Of a stretch of 64,000 nucleotides of DNA, positions 10,057 to 19,073 are shown one piece after another (position 1 is the first letter of the stretch; each line of letters starts with the position of its first letter). The notes under the pieces are model-generated. The model had not been told where the DNA came from, searched no databases, and saw nothing but the letters and a program-made list of their open reading frames with translations. Where the stretch lies: positions 23,217 through 87,216 of IMG/VR virus record IMGVR_UViG_3300033049_000013. One strand, written 5' to 3'. The stretch comes from a virus. Position numbers and translations under genes: made by a program.

Positions 10057-13000
10057 CTATCTAAATTTATAAGTACTTGTTGTTATTTTATAAGGATTTG
10101 TTCCTATTAACTCATCAGGATGTGGATTAATTTTTGTCTTGTATTGTCTTCTAGTTTCTCTAATATTAAGAATATCTCCTATTTGACTATCAGTTAATTT
10201 TAATGTCTTAGCAGCTTTTACAATTCTTTCAGGTGCTACATCCTCACCTATATCAATTAATTCAGCAACTTTCATGTGAACAGATACATGCCTTTTAACT
10301 GGTACTATTCTACCCTTAGCATCTCTTTGTATATTTCCTTTAGAATCTCTAGAAGGGAATGTCAATGCTACATAGTCATTTGGAATACCTTTTTCATACA
10401 GTTCTTTAGAGATATTACTTAGATGCTTATCTTTTCTAATTAATTCCTCAGCTTCGGCATATGGCATTGTACCTGAATAAGATTGTAATTTAGGTTGTAA
10501 TTGCCTTCTACCTCCTATAATTACTTCTTCCATCTCTATAAATCCACCAGGATGTATTATAGGACTCTGATAATTATCAAACGTAACTGTACTATTATCA
10601 ATATAATGATACGGGTCTGGATTATAAGCATCCTCAGCTCTATTAATTGTATAATTATAGCTTTGTCTAGTAACAGGATTATGTTGAGTATACTTACCAA
10701 CCTTTAATCCTGATTCTGCTAAGTTTTGAAGTTGCATAGAAGTTTGATGTCTTGGGTCTTCTCTCCAATGTTTTAAGAATCCAAAGTTAACATCTTCAAA
10801 TCCTACTCTAGTTGTACCTTGTTTAGCAATTTTATCTGTTTTCCTTCCCTTATCATCCAATTCATACACAGTAAATGGTAAAGAAAAGGCATTCTTATTT
10901 TCTTTACCTAATGCACTACCTAATTCATAAGTATATTGCTTACCAGTAGCTGCAGACAATTGCTGCAGGTATTGTGGCATAGTCTGAGCAGTTAATGTAC
11001 CATTCTCTCCTGGCAAATACATAGGAAGAGTATTAGTGTTCTGTTGATTCTGAAAGAATTCATTAACTCCTTTCTCTCTACCCTCTGCTAACCAATATTT
11101 ACCATCATTAGAATAAATACGATTAGACGATTTACCTGACAGTGGAGTAGCAGTCATAGTACCTAGATAGTGATTCATAGCTTTGTCATACTTAGACTTA
11201 GTAGCTGCTACTGAATTTAATTGTTCTTGTTGTGCATGTAGCTTACCAGGTTTCCAGTTAGTACCAATAGACATAGGTTCAATTAGATCTAATAGATCTC
11301 CAGCATTCTTATCTCCAGCCGCTTCTTTTGCTCGTAATTCGCTTAGAAGAGTTGAGTATGTACCTTTAGTGAATGAACTACCATTAATACCATTATCTAT
11401 GATTGAAGTCTTAAAGTCTTCATAAGTCATATTTGGATTATATTTCTTATTTAATTCATACGCTTGCTTAGATGTACTAACAAACTCATTCTGCCATTCT
11501 ACAGCATTCTCTAAGCCATTTAATTCCTCAACAGTCCATTGATAAGTTGGATTGGCTTTAACAGCATCCCCAGCTTCATTATAAGCTTGATTATGAATAT
11601 CCATTAAGTTCTTAGCTCCTTGTGCATTACGTTGAATTTCATGTAAAGCACTTACAGATAAATCAGAATTCTCTGATAATACAACTTCATCACCATCTTT
11701 ATTAGTCATAATGATTTTACCACCTCTATTCTCAAACTTCTGAGCCTGAGCAATATCATCATTTGTAATCTTACTAGCATCTCTAGCAGAATACATAGCA
11801 TTATCTCTATCAATTTTATTAGCATACTTTGGAGTACCATCAGGGTTTTTCTCACTCGCAGCAATTTGGGCAAAGAATGATGTCTCTACTCCACCTTTTT
11901 GTTGTAATAGTTGATTCTTCTTATCACCAAATTCAGTTAACGTCTTACCATAAGGAGACTCTACAGTAACTCCTGTATCAAAACGCTCCATTACTTCATA
12001 CTCCTTGTCTCGCTTAAACTCATGGTCTGATATTGCTATTGCAAAGCTATGTTTTATTTTAGCTAATTCAATCTCTTTTGAATGTGCCCATACAGGATTC
12101 TTCATTACCTTCAAATCTTCATCATGATCCATGTGAGCTATCTTACCCGCATAAGGTTCTGCTTCTTTACGAATTATATCAGCTATAAATGTATCGAACA
12201 TCTTAGTAGTTGCTACTTTAATAGGGTCTGCAGAAGCTAGCTTATTATAAGCATTCTGAGATTGTTTAACATCGTTTTCTAATGCTGACATTAAAGCTCT
12301 CTTAGCACGTTCTGTTTGTGGACCAGCTATACCATCAACTTTAATTATAGGTCTTCCTGTACGTTCTTGATATAACTTATTTATTGCAGTCTGTAATGCA
12401 GAACCATGCAATGTATTTAACTCATTAATAGACCCTTTAAATCCATCTAACTTCTCTTGGGCATTACCTACGAATTGGTCATAGTATTCCTTAGACGGTT
12501 TAGCTCCGCCACGAACTTCTTGGTCATAAGTCCATTCAGCTTCTAATTCACCTGTTTTCTTTAATTCATTTCGTAATGCAGATGATGCTTGTTCTAGTAA
12601 TTCTTTCTCACTAATCCAAGTATCTTTATCTTTCCTCCATTCTAATACACCTGTAGGTGAAGTCCTAGAACTTCCTTGTCCCCAAGTAGCATTAGATGAC
12701 TCTTTAGCATTAGCTACGAATTTCTCTAAGAATTCAGGTCTATTAACTGCATCTGTTAAATTGACATCACCCCAAGGATTATATTGAGTATGGTCAGTAC
12801 CAATACCAACATCTCTTGTCTGTGCTAGTTTTCTCTTTAGCTGATACTCTTGTGCTTTAGTAATATCACCATCCTTACGTCTAGTAGTAACATCTTTATA
12901 GTTAGTCATATAACCAGTATGACGATTCTTTATAGCAGTCATTTCTCCATGAATACCAAAATCTTTACCTACCACACCAAATAATTCCTCAGCTTGTGCA

Positions 13001-13278
13001 GTTGACTTAGTTAAATCTCCATTATAAAGATTCATAATATTATCAATACTCTTTTGATAACCTAGTTGCTTTTCTGTATGACGTTTTCTATCGTATCCCT
13101 CTAAACTAGGAACTTCTGATACCTTAGCTTTCAATTTTTTAAAATCTACTAACTTGGTATCATAGTCCTTTTGTTTTGTGGCTAAAGCTTGTCCCAATAA
13201 TTGAATGTTAGGTTTAAAAAAGAAATCCGCACGTGTCTGGTCAGCACCTAAATTTCCTGGTAATATTCTTGTTGCCAT
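10057..13278 (-). CDS. Large virion cargo protein (1073 aa) with a peptidoglycan-binding-like segment
   Basis: It lies immediately upstream of the 2566-aa gene with almost no gap, so the two are surely co-transcribed. The protein is polar and largely helical. Residues about 290-328 contain VDGIAGPQTERAKRAL after a short helix, which resembles the PG_binding_1 repeat (typical core D-G-x-x-G-x-x-T). That would suit a protein acting on the cell wall during DNA entry. The rest has no motif I recognise. The structural role is inferred from position between the muzzle gene and the last giant gene. Confidence 0.65.
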   Translation of the reverse strand: MATRILPGNLGADQTRADFFFKPNIQLLGQALATKQKDYDTKLVDFKKLKAKVSEVPSLEGYDRKRHTEKQLGYQKSIDNIMNLYNGDLTKSTAQAEELFGVVGKDFGIHGEMTAIKNRHTGYMTNYKDVTTRRKDGDITKAQEYQLKRKLAQTRDVGIGTDHTQYNPWGDVNLTDAVNRPEFLEKFVANAKESSNATWGQGSSRTSPTGVLEWRKDKDTWISEKELLEQASSALRNELKKTGELEAEWTYDQEVRGGAKPSKEYYDQFVGNAQEKLDGFKGSINELNTLHGSALQTAINKLYQERTGRPIIKVDGIAGPQTERAKRALMSALENDVKQSQNAYNKLASADPIKVATTKMFDTFIADIIRKEAEPYAGKIAHMDHDEDLKVMKNPVWAHSKEIELAKIKHSFAIAISDHEFKRDKEYEVMERFDTGVTVESPYGKTLTEFGDKKNQLLQQKGGVETSFFAQIAASEKNPDGTPKYANKIDRDNAMYSARDASKITNDDIAQAQKFENRGGKIIMTNKDGDEVVLSENSDLSVSALHEIQRNAQGAKNLMDIHNQAYNEAGDAVKANPTYQWTVEELNGLENAVEWQNEFVSTSKQAYELNKKYNPNMTYEDFKTSIIDNGINGSSFTKGTYSTLLSELRAKEAAGDKNAGDLLDLIEPMSIGTNWKPGKLHAQQEQLNSVAATKSKYDKAMNHYLGTMTATPLSGKSSNRIYSNDGKYWLAEGREKGVNEFFQNQQNTNTLPMYLPGENGTLTAQTMPQYLQQLSAATGKQYTYELGSALGKENKNAFSLPFTVYELDDKGRKTDKIAKQGTTRVGFEDVNFGFLKHWREDPRHQTSMQLQNLAESGLKVGKYTQHNPVTRQSYNYTINRAEDAYNPDPYHYIDNSTVTFDNYQSPIIHPGGFIEMEEVIIGGRRQLQPKLQSYSGTMPYAEAEELIRKDKHLSNISKELYEKGIPNDYVALTFPSRDSKGNIQRDAKGRIVPVKRHVSVHMKVAELIDIGEDVAPERIVKAAKTLKLTDSQIGDILNIRETRRQYKTKINPHPDELIGTNPYKITTSTYKFR

Positions 13279-13302
13279 GTTATTTTATTATCTTTAAAAT
13301 GT

Positions 13303-16173
13303 TTATTTTCCCTTGAATTGTATTAATTCGTTTGGATCAACTTGACCTGACATTACCGCTTGATAGGCTGCTGGACCATAGTTTTTATAAATGTTTTGCA
13401 TTACTTGCCATTCAAATTGATTTTGTCTAGCATTTCCTAGTTGTCTACCAGTATCTACTATACCTGTACCAAATTGAGTAACAGCTTTATTTCTAAGTGA
13501 ATCCCTAGCTAACTCTGCAGCTCTATTTTCACTTCTTGCAGATTCCTCAGCTCTTCTACGGTCTTCACCTCTAGCTACTTGTGTCTTATCCGCAGCTTCA
13601 GCTAATTGAATATCAATAGCTTGTTCTCTCATTGCTAAATCTCTAGATTTATCACTCATAGTAGAATATAAGTTAGCACGTAAAGCATTCTGTGCCTGTG
13701 CATTACCTACTTGATTTTGAATACCTCTAGTAGCTGCTGTATATCCAGCGTGTAATGGTCTCTTATCTAAGTTAGATCTACGACTTCTTTGTCTATGTAG
13801 TACTTTAGCTAACTCAGGATTATACTTAGCTGATGTATAAGCTGGTGGCTTAAAAGATTCTGCTAAATTATAGATTGCTGGAGTAAATTCACCAGCTAAT
13901 TGCAACCATGCATCATCAGTTAATGAACCTAAATTACCTAAAAATCCATCACCACCACGTCCAGTATTACGTCCAGTATTATCTGGCTTACTATGTCTTC
14001 TACGTTTAGATTTAAACTCAGGAGCATCTACAAGAGCTACTTGTTCATCATATAAATCAGCATTATAAATATCTTCAGGAAAATACCCTTTTACATTTAG
14101 AGGAGCAATAGCATCACCAGGAGCAGTAACAGGAGAACCATTACCACTAAAACCAGAAGTATTATTACTACTATTAGTTGGAGTTTGTGTTAATGGATTA
14201 CTTTGTAGAAAACTACTTATATCTTCTCCATAGCCAATACTACTCATAGGTTGTCCTCTAAAGTCATTTTGACTAAATAAACCTTGACTTAAATCCATTT
14301 CTTCATCCCCTGTGTCACCACCTATTTGATATTGTCTTCTTGAGTATCCTCCGAATTCTCTATTAGGTGTAAGCGATTCATAAAATGGAGATGGTAAAAG
14401 GTCAATTTCATTATCTTCTATAGAATTAGGATCTATTGGGAAATTATTAGCAGCGCCACTACTTATTGGTGCTGTTTGATTAGGTGCAACTGGATTAGGA
14501 AAAGGCTCAGACATTGGTTCATTAATAGTAGGTGCAACTTGTGAAGTACCTCTACTCTTTACTCTAGGTAAGTTAGCTAACCTATCTATTCTATCTAACT
14601 CAGCTAAATCCATTCTAGCACGTCTATTACCTTGTCTTGTAGTTACATCAGCAGTTCTATTAGCTTCTTGTGCTGCATTAATATTAGCAGCATGTTCAGC
14701 TCTATCAGCACTAGTTGTAGCACGTTCTATGCGTCTATTTAACTTCTCAGCAGCAGACTCATTTTTCTTTTGTTGGATTGCTGCTTTACGTCTAGCACGT
14801 TCTTGTGCCAGTCTACCTCCTGTAGGGTCAGTAGTTACATCTGCAGTACCTTGTACAGACGGATGTTGTTTAGTTACTTGTTCGTTTAATGCTGCTTGCT
14901 TTTCAGCAGTAGTTTGATTACTATTACTAGGTGTTTGTTTTCCAGTAAATAAATCATCTGCAACTGAATTTATCTCTACCCATTGGTCTTTAATGAAAGC
15001 AATATCACGTGGATTACTAAATCCTGAAGCTAATCCATCATTTAATTCCTGTGCCTCTAACAGTTGGTCTACTACACTTTGCTTGGCATTAGCACTATTA
15101 TCATTATTAGCACCTGGAGTAGTATTAGTTGTAGCATTGGCTTTTGCTGCCTTAGTTGCTGCTTTCTTCTTACCTGATGTAGGAGTATTGCCAGCTAGTA
15201 AATCACCTGCAGCCTTTGCTCCTGCTATATTTGCACTAGTTGCTATATTAGCTAAATTACCTGTACTTGGGTCAACTCCATTAAAGAATGGTCTTGCATG
15301 TGCAGCTTCTACTTGTTGCTGTGCAATCTCTTGAGCAGTTGGTGGACCAAACATTTCTCCATAATTAGGGAAATATTGTGATAAAATGTTACCATTATCA
15401 TCATCTAATTCGCCTGGTAATGGTGCATTACGTTCAAAACCTCCTACATAAGCATTAGCTTCCTCTGCTGTACCAGTAGTATATTTACTGTACGGATTTA
15501 CAGCTGGAGGAACAGGAGGATCAGGAGTTACTGTTGTACCTTTGGGTAACATTCCCTCAATCTTTACAGGTTGTCTAGGAGCAGACGCATTAGCAGCTAA
15601 CTCCTCAGTAATAGCTTCAGTAAACCCACTATACCCAGCTTCATTATTATATCTTACAACATCATCATACGTAGCTAAATATTGATTGTAAGCTTCTAAA
15701 TCTTCTGTAGCTAAGTTATCTGGATTAAAGTTAGGATTTTGCTGTACATGATTAAACCACCTATCAAAGTTAGCTCTAGTTTCAGGGTCATCTGTAACTC
15801 CTGGATAAATAACACTCCAGTCTAATACACTGTCAGTAGGTATAGTAGGAGTAGTTGGACCCGACCCAGGTGTTCTTAATCCTAATTGTGCTTTTATTCT
15901 TTTCTCGTACACGTTTTGTCCTTTAACAGTAAAGTCTCCTCCATTTGCTTTTGCAATTCCTGAGTCTGTAATTCTACCGTCGTCATCGAATCCATAGTAC
16001 ATTACATCATCATTCATACCTTTCATAGTCATATTCATTTCATTTCTGCCTCCTCCTGGAAATATCATAGATTCGTAATTGCTGTCCTTAAGACCAGTAC
16101 GAGCCATTCTAGAATTCCTTGCAACAGGGGCAGTTCCTCCATCTTGTTTTAAGTCTCTTATGTTAAATCTCAT
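13303..16173 (-). CDS. Large low-complexity virion cargo protein (956 aa)
   Basis: The protein is rich in Asn, Ala, Thr and Pro, with long disordered-looking stretches. It carries an Arg/Ala-rich helical region at about residues 455-530 and a charged C-terminal helical region. LKQDGG (residues 8-13) and QYQIGG (about 615) match the Q-x-GG motif found in neighbouring cargo genes. No enzyme motif was seen. Position in the cargo block suggests packaging in the virion. Confidence 0.65.
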   Translation of the reverse strand: MRFNIRDLKQDGGTAPVARNSRMARTGLKDSNYESMIFPGGGRNEMNMTMKGMNDDVMYYGFDDDGRITDSGIAKANGGDFTVKGQNVYEKRIKAQLGLRTPGSGPTTPTIPTDSVLDWSVIYPGVTDDPETRANFDRWFNHVQQNPNFNPDNLATEDLEAYNQYLATYDDVVRYNNEAGYSGFTEAITEELAANASAPRQPVKIEGMLPKGTTVTPDPPVPPAVNPYSKYTTGTAEEANAYVGGFERNAPLPGELDDDNGNILSQYFPNYGEMFGPPTAQEIAQQQVEAAHARPFFNGVDPSTGNLANIATSANIAGAKAAGDLLAGNTPTSGKKKAATKAAKANATTNTTPGANNDNSANAKQSVVDQLLEAQELNDGLASGFSNPRDIAFIKDQWVEINSVADDLFTGKQTPSNSNQTTAEKQAALNEQVTKQHPSVQGTADVTTDPTGGRLAQERARRKAAIQQKKNESAAEKLNRRIERATTSADRAEHAANINAAQEANRTADVTTRQGNRRARMDLAELDRIDRLANLPRVKSRGTSQVAPTINEPMSEPFPNPVAPNQTAPISSGAANNFPIDPNSIEDNEIDLLPSPFYESLTPNREFGGYSRRQYQIGGDTGDEEMDLSQGLFSQNDFRGQPMSSIGYGEDISSFLQSNPLTQTPTNSSNNTSGFSGNGSPVTAPGDAIAPLNVKGYFPEDIYNADLYDEQVALVDAPEFKSKRRRHSKPDNTGRNTGRGGDGFLGNLGSLTDDAWLQLAGEFTPAIYNLAESFKPPAYTSAKYNPELAKVLHRQRSRRSNLDKRPLHAGYTAATRGIQNQVGNAQAQNALRANLYSTMSDKSRDLAMREQAIDIQLAEAADKTQVARGEDRRRAEESARSENRAAELARDSLRNKAVTQFGTGIVDTGRQLGNARQNQFEWQVMQNIYKNYGPAAYQAVMSGQVDPNELIQFKGK

Positions 16174-16263
16174 TTTAAATTTTTTTTACAATAGTCAACT
16201 TAATACTAAGGCTTATAAGAGTAATCCTATAAGCCTATAATATTATTATAAAGTATTGTTCTT

Positions 16264-17700
16264 TTAGTATAAATCAAAATCTCCTGTCATAGAATCATAG
16301 TTAGACACTCGTCCTTGTACAGTTCTACCTCCTTTCTCAAATTTTACAAATTGACCAGGATTAACACCTTGAATTACAATTTCGTCTTGATATTTAAAGT
16401 CAGGAAAACCTCTATCATTTCTACCACCATGCATGAATTGAGCCACCTCATCTTCAGGAGACATCATACTCATATCATCCATTGGTGCTTCGAGTTGTTC
16501 TTGTGGTTGACCTTGTTGTTGACCTTGTTGAGGTTCACTACCTAAATCTTGATTAGGGTCAGAATTTTGTTCAATTAATTGTCCTAAGACTTGACCTATC
16601 TTACCTGTATGTAAGTTATTTAATGGAGTATTTTTAATTTCCTCCATAGAAATACCTTGTTGAAGTAATTCTTTTTCAAATCCTTCAGAGAAAATATCAG
16701 TAGGATTACCTTGTAGCTGTTCAGGACTTAAAGGCTTTAATGCATTAGGTATCATTTCCATTACTTGTTGAGCAACTTGTGCTCCTATATTCATAGAATC
16801 ATTACCTACAGAATCTACCTCTTGCATATCTTGAGGTGTTGTCTCAGGTAATTGCATTGCTTGCTCTTCTTGTAATGCTGGATTCATTTCTGCTTCCATC
16901 ATACCACCTTCTTGATAAGAACGTCTTGAGTAAGGACTCATGTCTTCACCTATGTTATTCTCTACATTGTAAGTATGTCTATCCTTGGGAGATAATCTAC
17001 TAGGGTCTTGATAAGAATTACCACCTAATTGCATAACAATATTATCTTGATATTTGAAATCAGGGAATCCACGGTCATTAATACCACCTCCATATGCCCT
17101 ATTTCGTCTAGGCATAAATCCACCATTACGTTGAATAGGTACACCATTTTGAGGTGGTGACGGTTGATTTAAATCTGGTTGAGCTGGCATCTCAGCAGGT
17201 TGTTGTGAAGCTGCTAATTGAGGTAATTCTAAATTAGCCACAGCTTGCTGGTCATTACCTGCTAAAGTTTCAGCTTCATTAGGATTTTCTTGCATAATAA
17301 AATCCATTACAGAACCAAACTCTCTACCTTTTTTCTTTAATAGGTCGTGTAATCCCTTCATAAACCTACCTTCATTTTGTCTCTGTTCCATCATAGACAA
17401 TTCTTCTTCTAACATTGCTTTAGCTTTAGGGTCGTTTAAATATCTATCTCTAGGATTGTTTTCGGCTTTACTGAAATATTTCATATAAGGTTTCATATCA
17501 TCTGCCTGTGATTTACCATATTTCTTTCCCGCAGGAAATCCTTTTTCGGTAATCTTAGCAGAAGCTATATATACGGATTCATCAGTCTTCATAGGTATAC
17601 CCTCAGTACCACCTGCGTTTTTTTGACCATGCCTAGCACCATTAGCTAGAAAGCCTTTAGAAGAGACTTTACTAGCACTAGCACCACCAAACATAGACAC
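16264..17700 (-). CDS. Cargo/structural ORF in the -1 frame, probably expressed as a frameshift fusion with the upstream ORF
   Basis: The nominal start is a GTG at 17700, but the frame stays open upstream for 39 more codons and meets the end of the 416-aa ORF exactly at a slippery A AAA AAG (17817-17823). The upstream residues (DVEIEGGEVVVG, then a G-x-x-H...GG...P pattern) look like genuine protein, so the gene is probably translated mainly by -1 frameshifting: about 415 + 517 residues. The protein is Gln/Met/Pro-rich. It contains a 12-residue internal repeat NDRGFPDFKYQD at about residues 207 and 427, and a YQEGG motif. No enzymatic motif is visible. A separate internal start at the GTG is the alternative. 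Confidence 0.7.
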   Translation of the reverse strand: MSMFGGASASKVSSKGFLANGARHGQKNAGGTEGIPMKTDESVYIASAKITEKGFPAGKKYGKSQADDMKPYMKYFSKAENNPRDRYLNDPKAKAMLEEELSMMEQRQNEGRFMKGLHDLLKKKGREFGSVMDFIMQENPNEAETLAGNDQQAVANLELPQLAASQQPAEMPAQPDLNQPSPPQNGVPIQRNGGFMPRRNRAYGGGINDRGFPDFKYQDNIVMQLGGNSYQDPSRLSPKDRHTYNVENNIGEDMSPYSRRSYQEGGMMEAEMNPALQEEQAMQLPETTPQDMQEVDSVGNDSMNIGAQVAQQVMEMIPNALKPLSPEQLQGNPTDIFSEGFEKELLQQGISMEEIKNTPLNNLHTGKIGQVLGQLIEQNSDPNQDLGSEPQQGQQQGQPQEQLEAPMDDMSMMSPEDEVAQFMHGGRNDRGFPDFKYQDEIVIQGVNPGQFVKFEKGGRTVQGRVSNYDSMTGDFDLY

Positions 17701-17778
17701 ATCGCTTGGGTTACCAACAACGACTTCACCACCTTCAATTTCAACATCTACAGCATCACCACCGTCTTCTTTAAAAGT

Positions 17779-17823
17779 AAGAGGATAGGGACTATTACGT
17801 CCCCCCTCTTTTAATACTTTTTT
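17779..17823 (-). promoter_or_regulatory. Predicted -1 programmed ribosomal frameshift signal
   Basis: On the minus strand the 416-aa ORF ends GGA AAA AAG TAT TAA. The heptamer A AAA AAG is the dnaX-type slippery site in the correct phase. A few bases further on lies a stem-loop: AAGAGG pairs with CCTCTT (17805-17810 with 17779-17784), and inside it GGGAC pairs with GTCCC around the loop GTAATA. Slipping back one base gives an open frame that runs without a stop into the 478-aa ORF. The zero-frame stop follows almost at once, so the unshifted product ends after two more codons. A homopolymer sequencing error (6 versus 7 A) would give the same frame picture but would not explain the downstream structure. 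Confidence 0.75.
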
Positions 17824-19061
17824 CCGTATCGACCGCCCATTTCGTACATTCTATTTCTATTTGTAGCACGTCCTCCCATTCTATAAGAAGGCATCATACC
17901 CATTCCATCATCCATCATTCCACTAGAATAAGGACGAGTCATTCCACCCATTTGCATTCTGTCGTAATCTCTACCATAAGGGTCATTTCCTCTCATGTAT
18001 TGATTAGTCATTCCGCCCATAGCGTATCTTGAACTCTGAGGCATATTGTTAAGGTCTCTACCTCTTTTATCAATACCTCTGTTATTAAAACGATTAGGAG
18101 CATCCATTCGCATGTCCATCATACGTTGTCTTTGCTCTGGAGTCATAAGAGACTCTCTATACTCTTGCGGATTAGGCGATGCTTCGAATCCTCTAGTTAA
18201 ATCACTATCGTCTTGCATCATCTGTGCTCTTTCAGCCTCAGCTTGCATCATTGCCATTTTCTCTGCTTTTTCTCTAGCCATACGTCTAGATACTCTACCC
18301 ATGCCTGTTCCGCCACCATCTTGGTACATTGAACGACCACCATAATTTCTCATCATGCCTTTTAAATAAGTTTTATGTTCAGGATTCCACCATGTCTGAG
18401 GATGTCCCATTCCATTTTGTTTCATACTGTTCATTTTAGTTAAATTTGAATCATAGTTATTACTATGTCTATAGTTATTTCCATTAGTACGCATTCCATC
18501 TGCAGCTACTAACGGATTTAGGGAAGTACCTAAACTTCCAACATTCTCTGCTTTCTGACCTTCAGCTACTTGTTCTTGTTGTTGAGCAGCTTGTTGTCTA
18601 TTAGCAATAATAGAACTAGCAGCACCTGCAACAGCACCAAGTGGTCCAGCAGTTGCAAAACCTTCCCCAGCACCACTTAAAGTACTACCAAGCATATTTT
18701 GCCCACTACTAGCTCCTTTAGTATCATCTTGTATTGCAGAACCTACTATACCTGTAGCAAGTCCAGCAGCTTTTCCAGTAATCTGTCCAGCTCTTTTATA
18801 ATTAAAAGGTTTACCCTCTGAATCTAATTCAATTTCAGGATCATTATTCATGTAGTCATCTCCTGGTTCACTAACTCCAGTTTCTCCACCAATCTGTCTT
18901 CGTTTTCTAGTAGTTTCCATTAATAGATTAATTTCACTAGGACGCATGTTACGAAAACCTTCATAAGATAAATTAGTAATTGCTCCTCGTTTTTTAAGCG
19001 AATCGTACAGTCCTCTTCTTCTATCAATTGTACCACCTTGTTGATACTTAAATCTTGTCAT
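17811..19061 (-). CDS. Gly/Met/Arg-rich cargo or structural protein (416 aa), zero-frame half of a predicted frameshift pair
   Basis: The N-terminus has KYQQGGTIDRRR and a second copy RRQIGGETG about 50 residues on; SMYQDGGGTG follows near residue 245. Residues about 90-170 are Ala/Gly-rich and hydrophobic (GAVAGAASSIIANRQQ), like a membrane-active glycine-zipper region. The C-terminal third is Met/Gly/Arg-rich and low in complexity. It follows the muzzle gene by 12 bp. I recognise no enzyme domain. Position and motif sharing group it with the virion cargo proteins. Confidence 0.7.
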   Translation of the reverse strand: MTRFKYQQGGTIDRRRGLYDSLKKRGAITNLSYEGFRNMRPSEINLLMETTRKRRQIGGETGVSEPGDDYMNNDPEIELDSEGKPFNYKRAGQITGKAAGLATGIVGSAIQDDTKGASSGQNMLGSTLSGAGEGFATAGPLGAVAGAASSIIANRQQAAQQQEQVAEGQKAENVGSLGTSLNPLVAADGMRTNGNNYRHSNNYDSNLTKMNSMKQNGMGHPQTWWNPEHKTYLKGMMRNYGGRSMYQDGGGTGMGRVSRRMAREKAEKMAMMQAEAERAQMMQDDSDLTRGFEASPNPQEYRESLMTPEQRQRMMDMRMDAPNRFNNRGIDKRGRDLNNMPQSSRYAMGGMTNQYMRGNDPYGRDYDRMQMGGMTRPYSSGMMDDGMGMMPSYRMGGRATNRNRMYEMGGRYGKKY

Positions 19062-19073
19062 GTTAAATGTATT

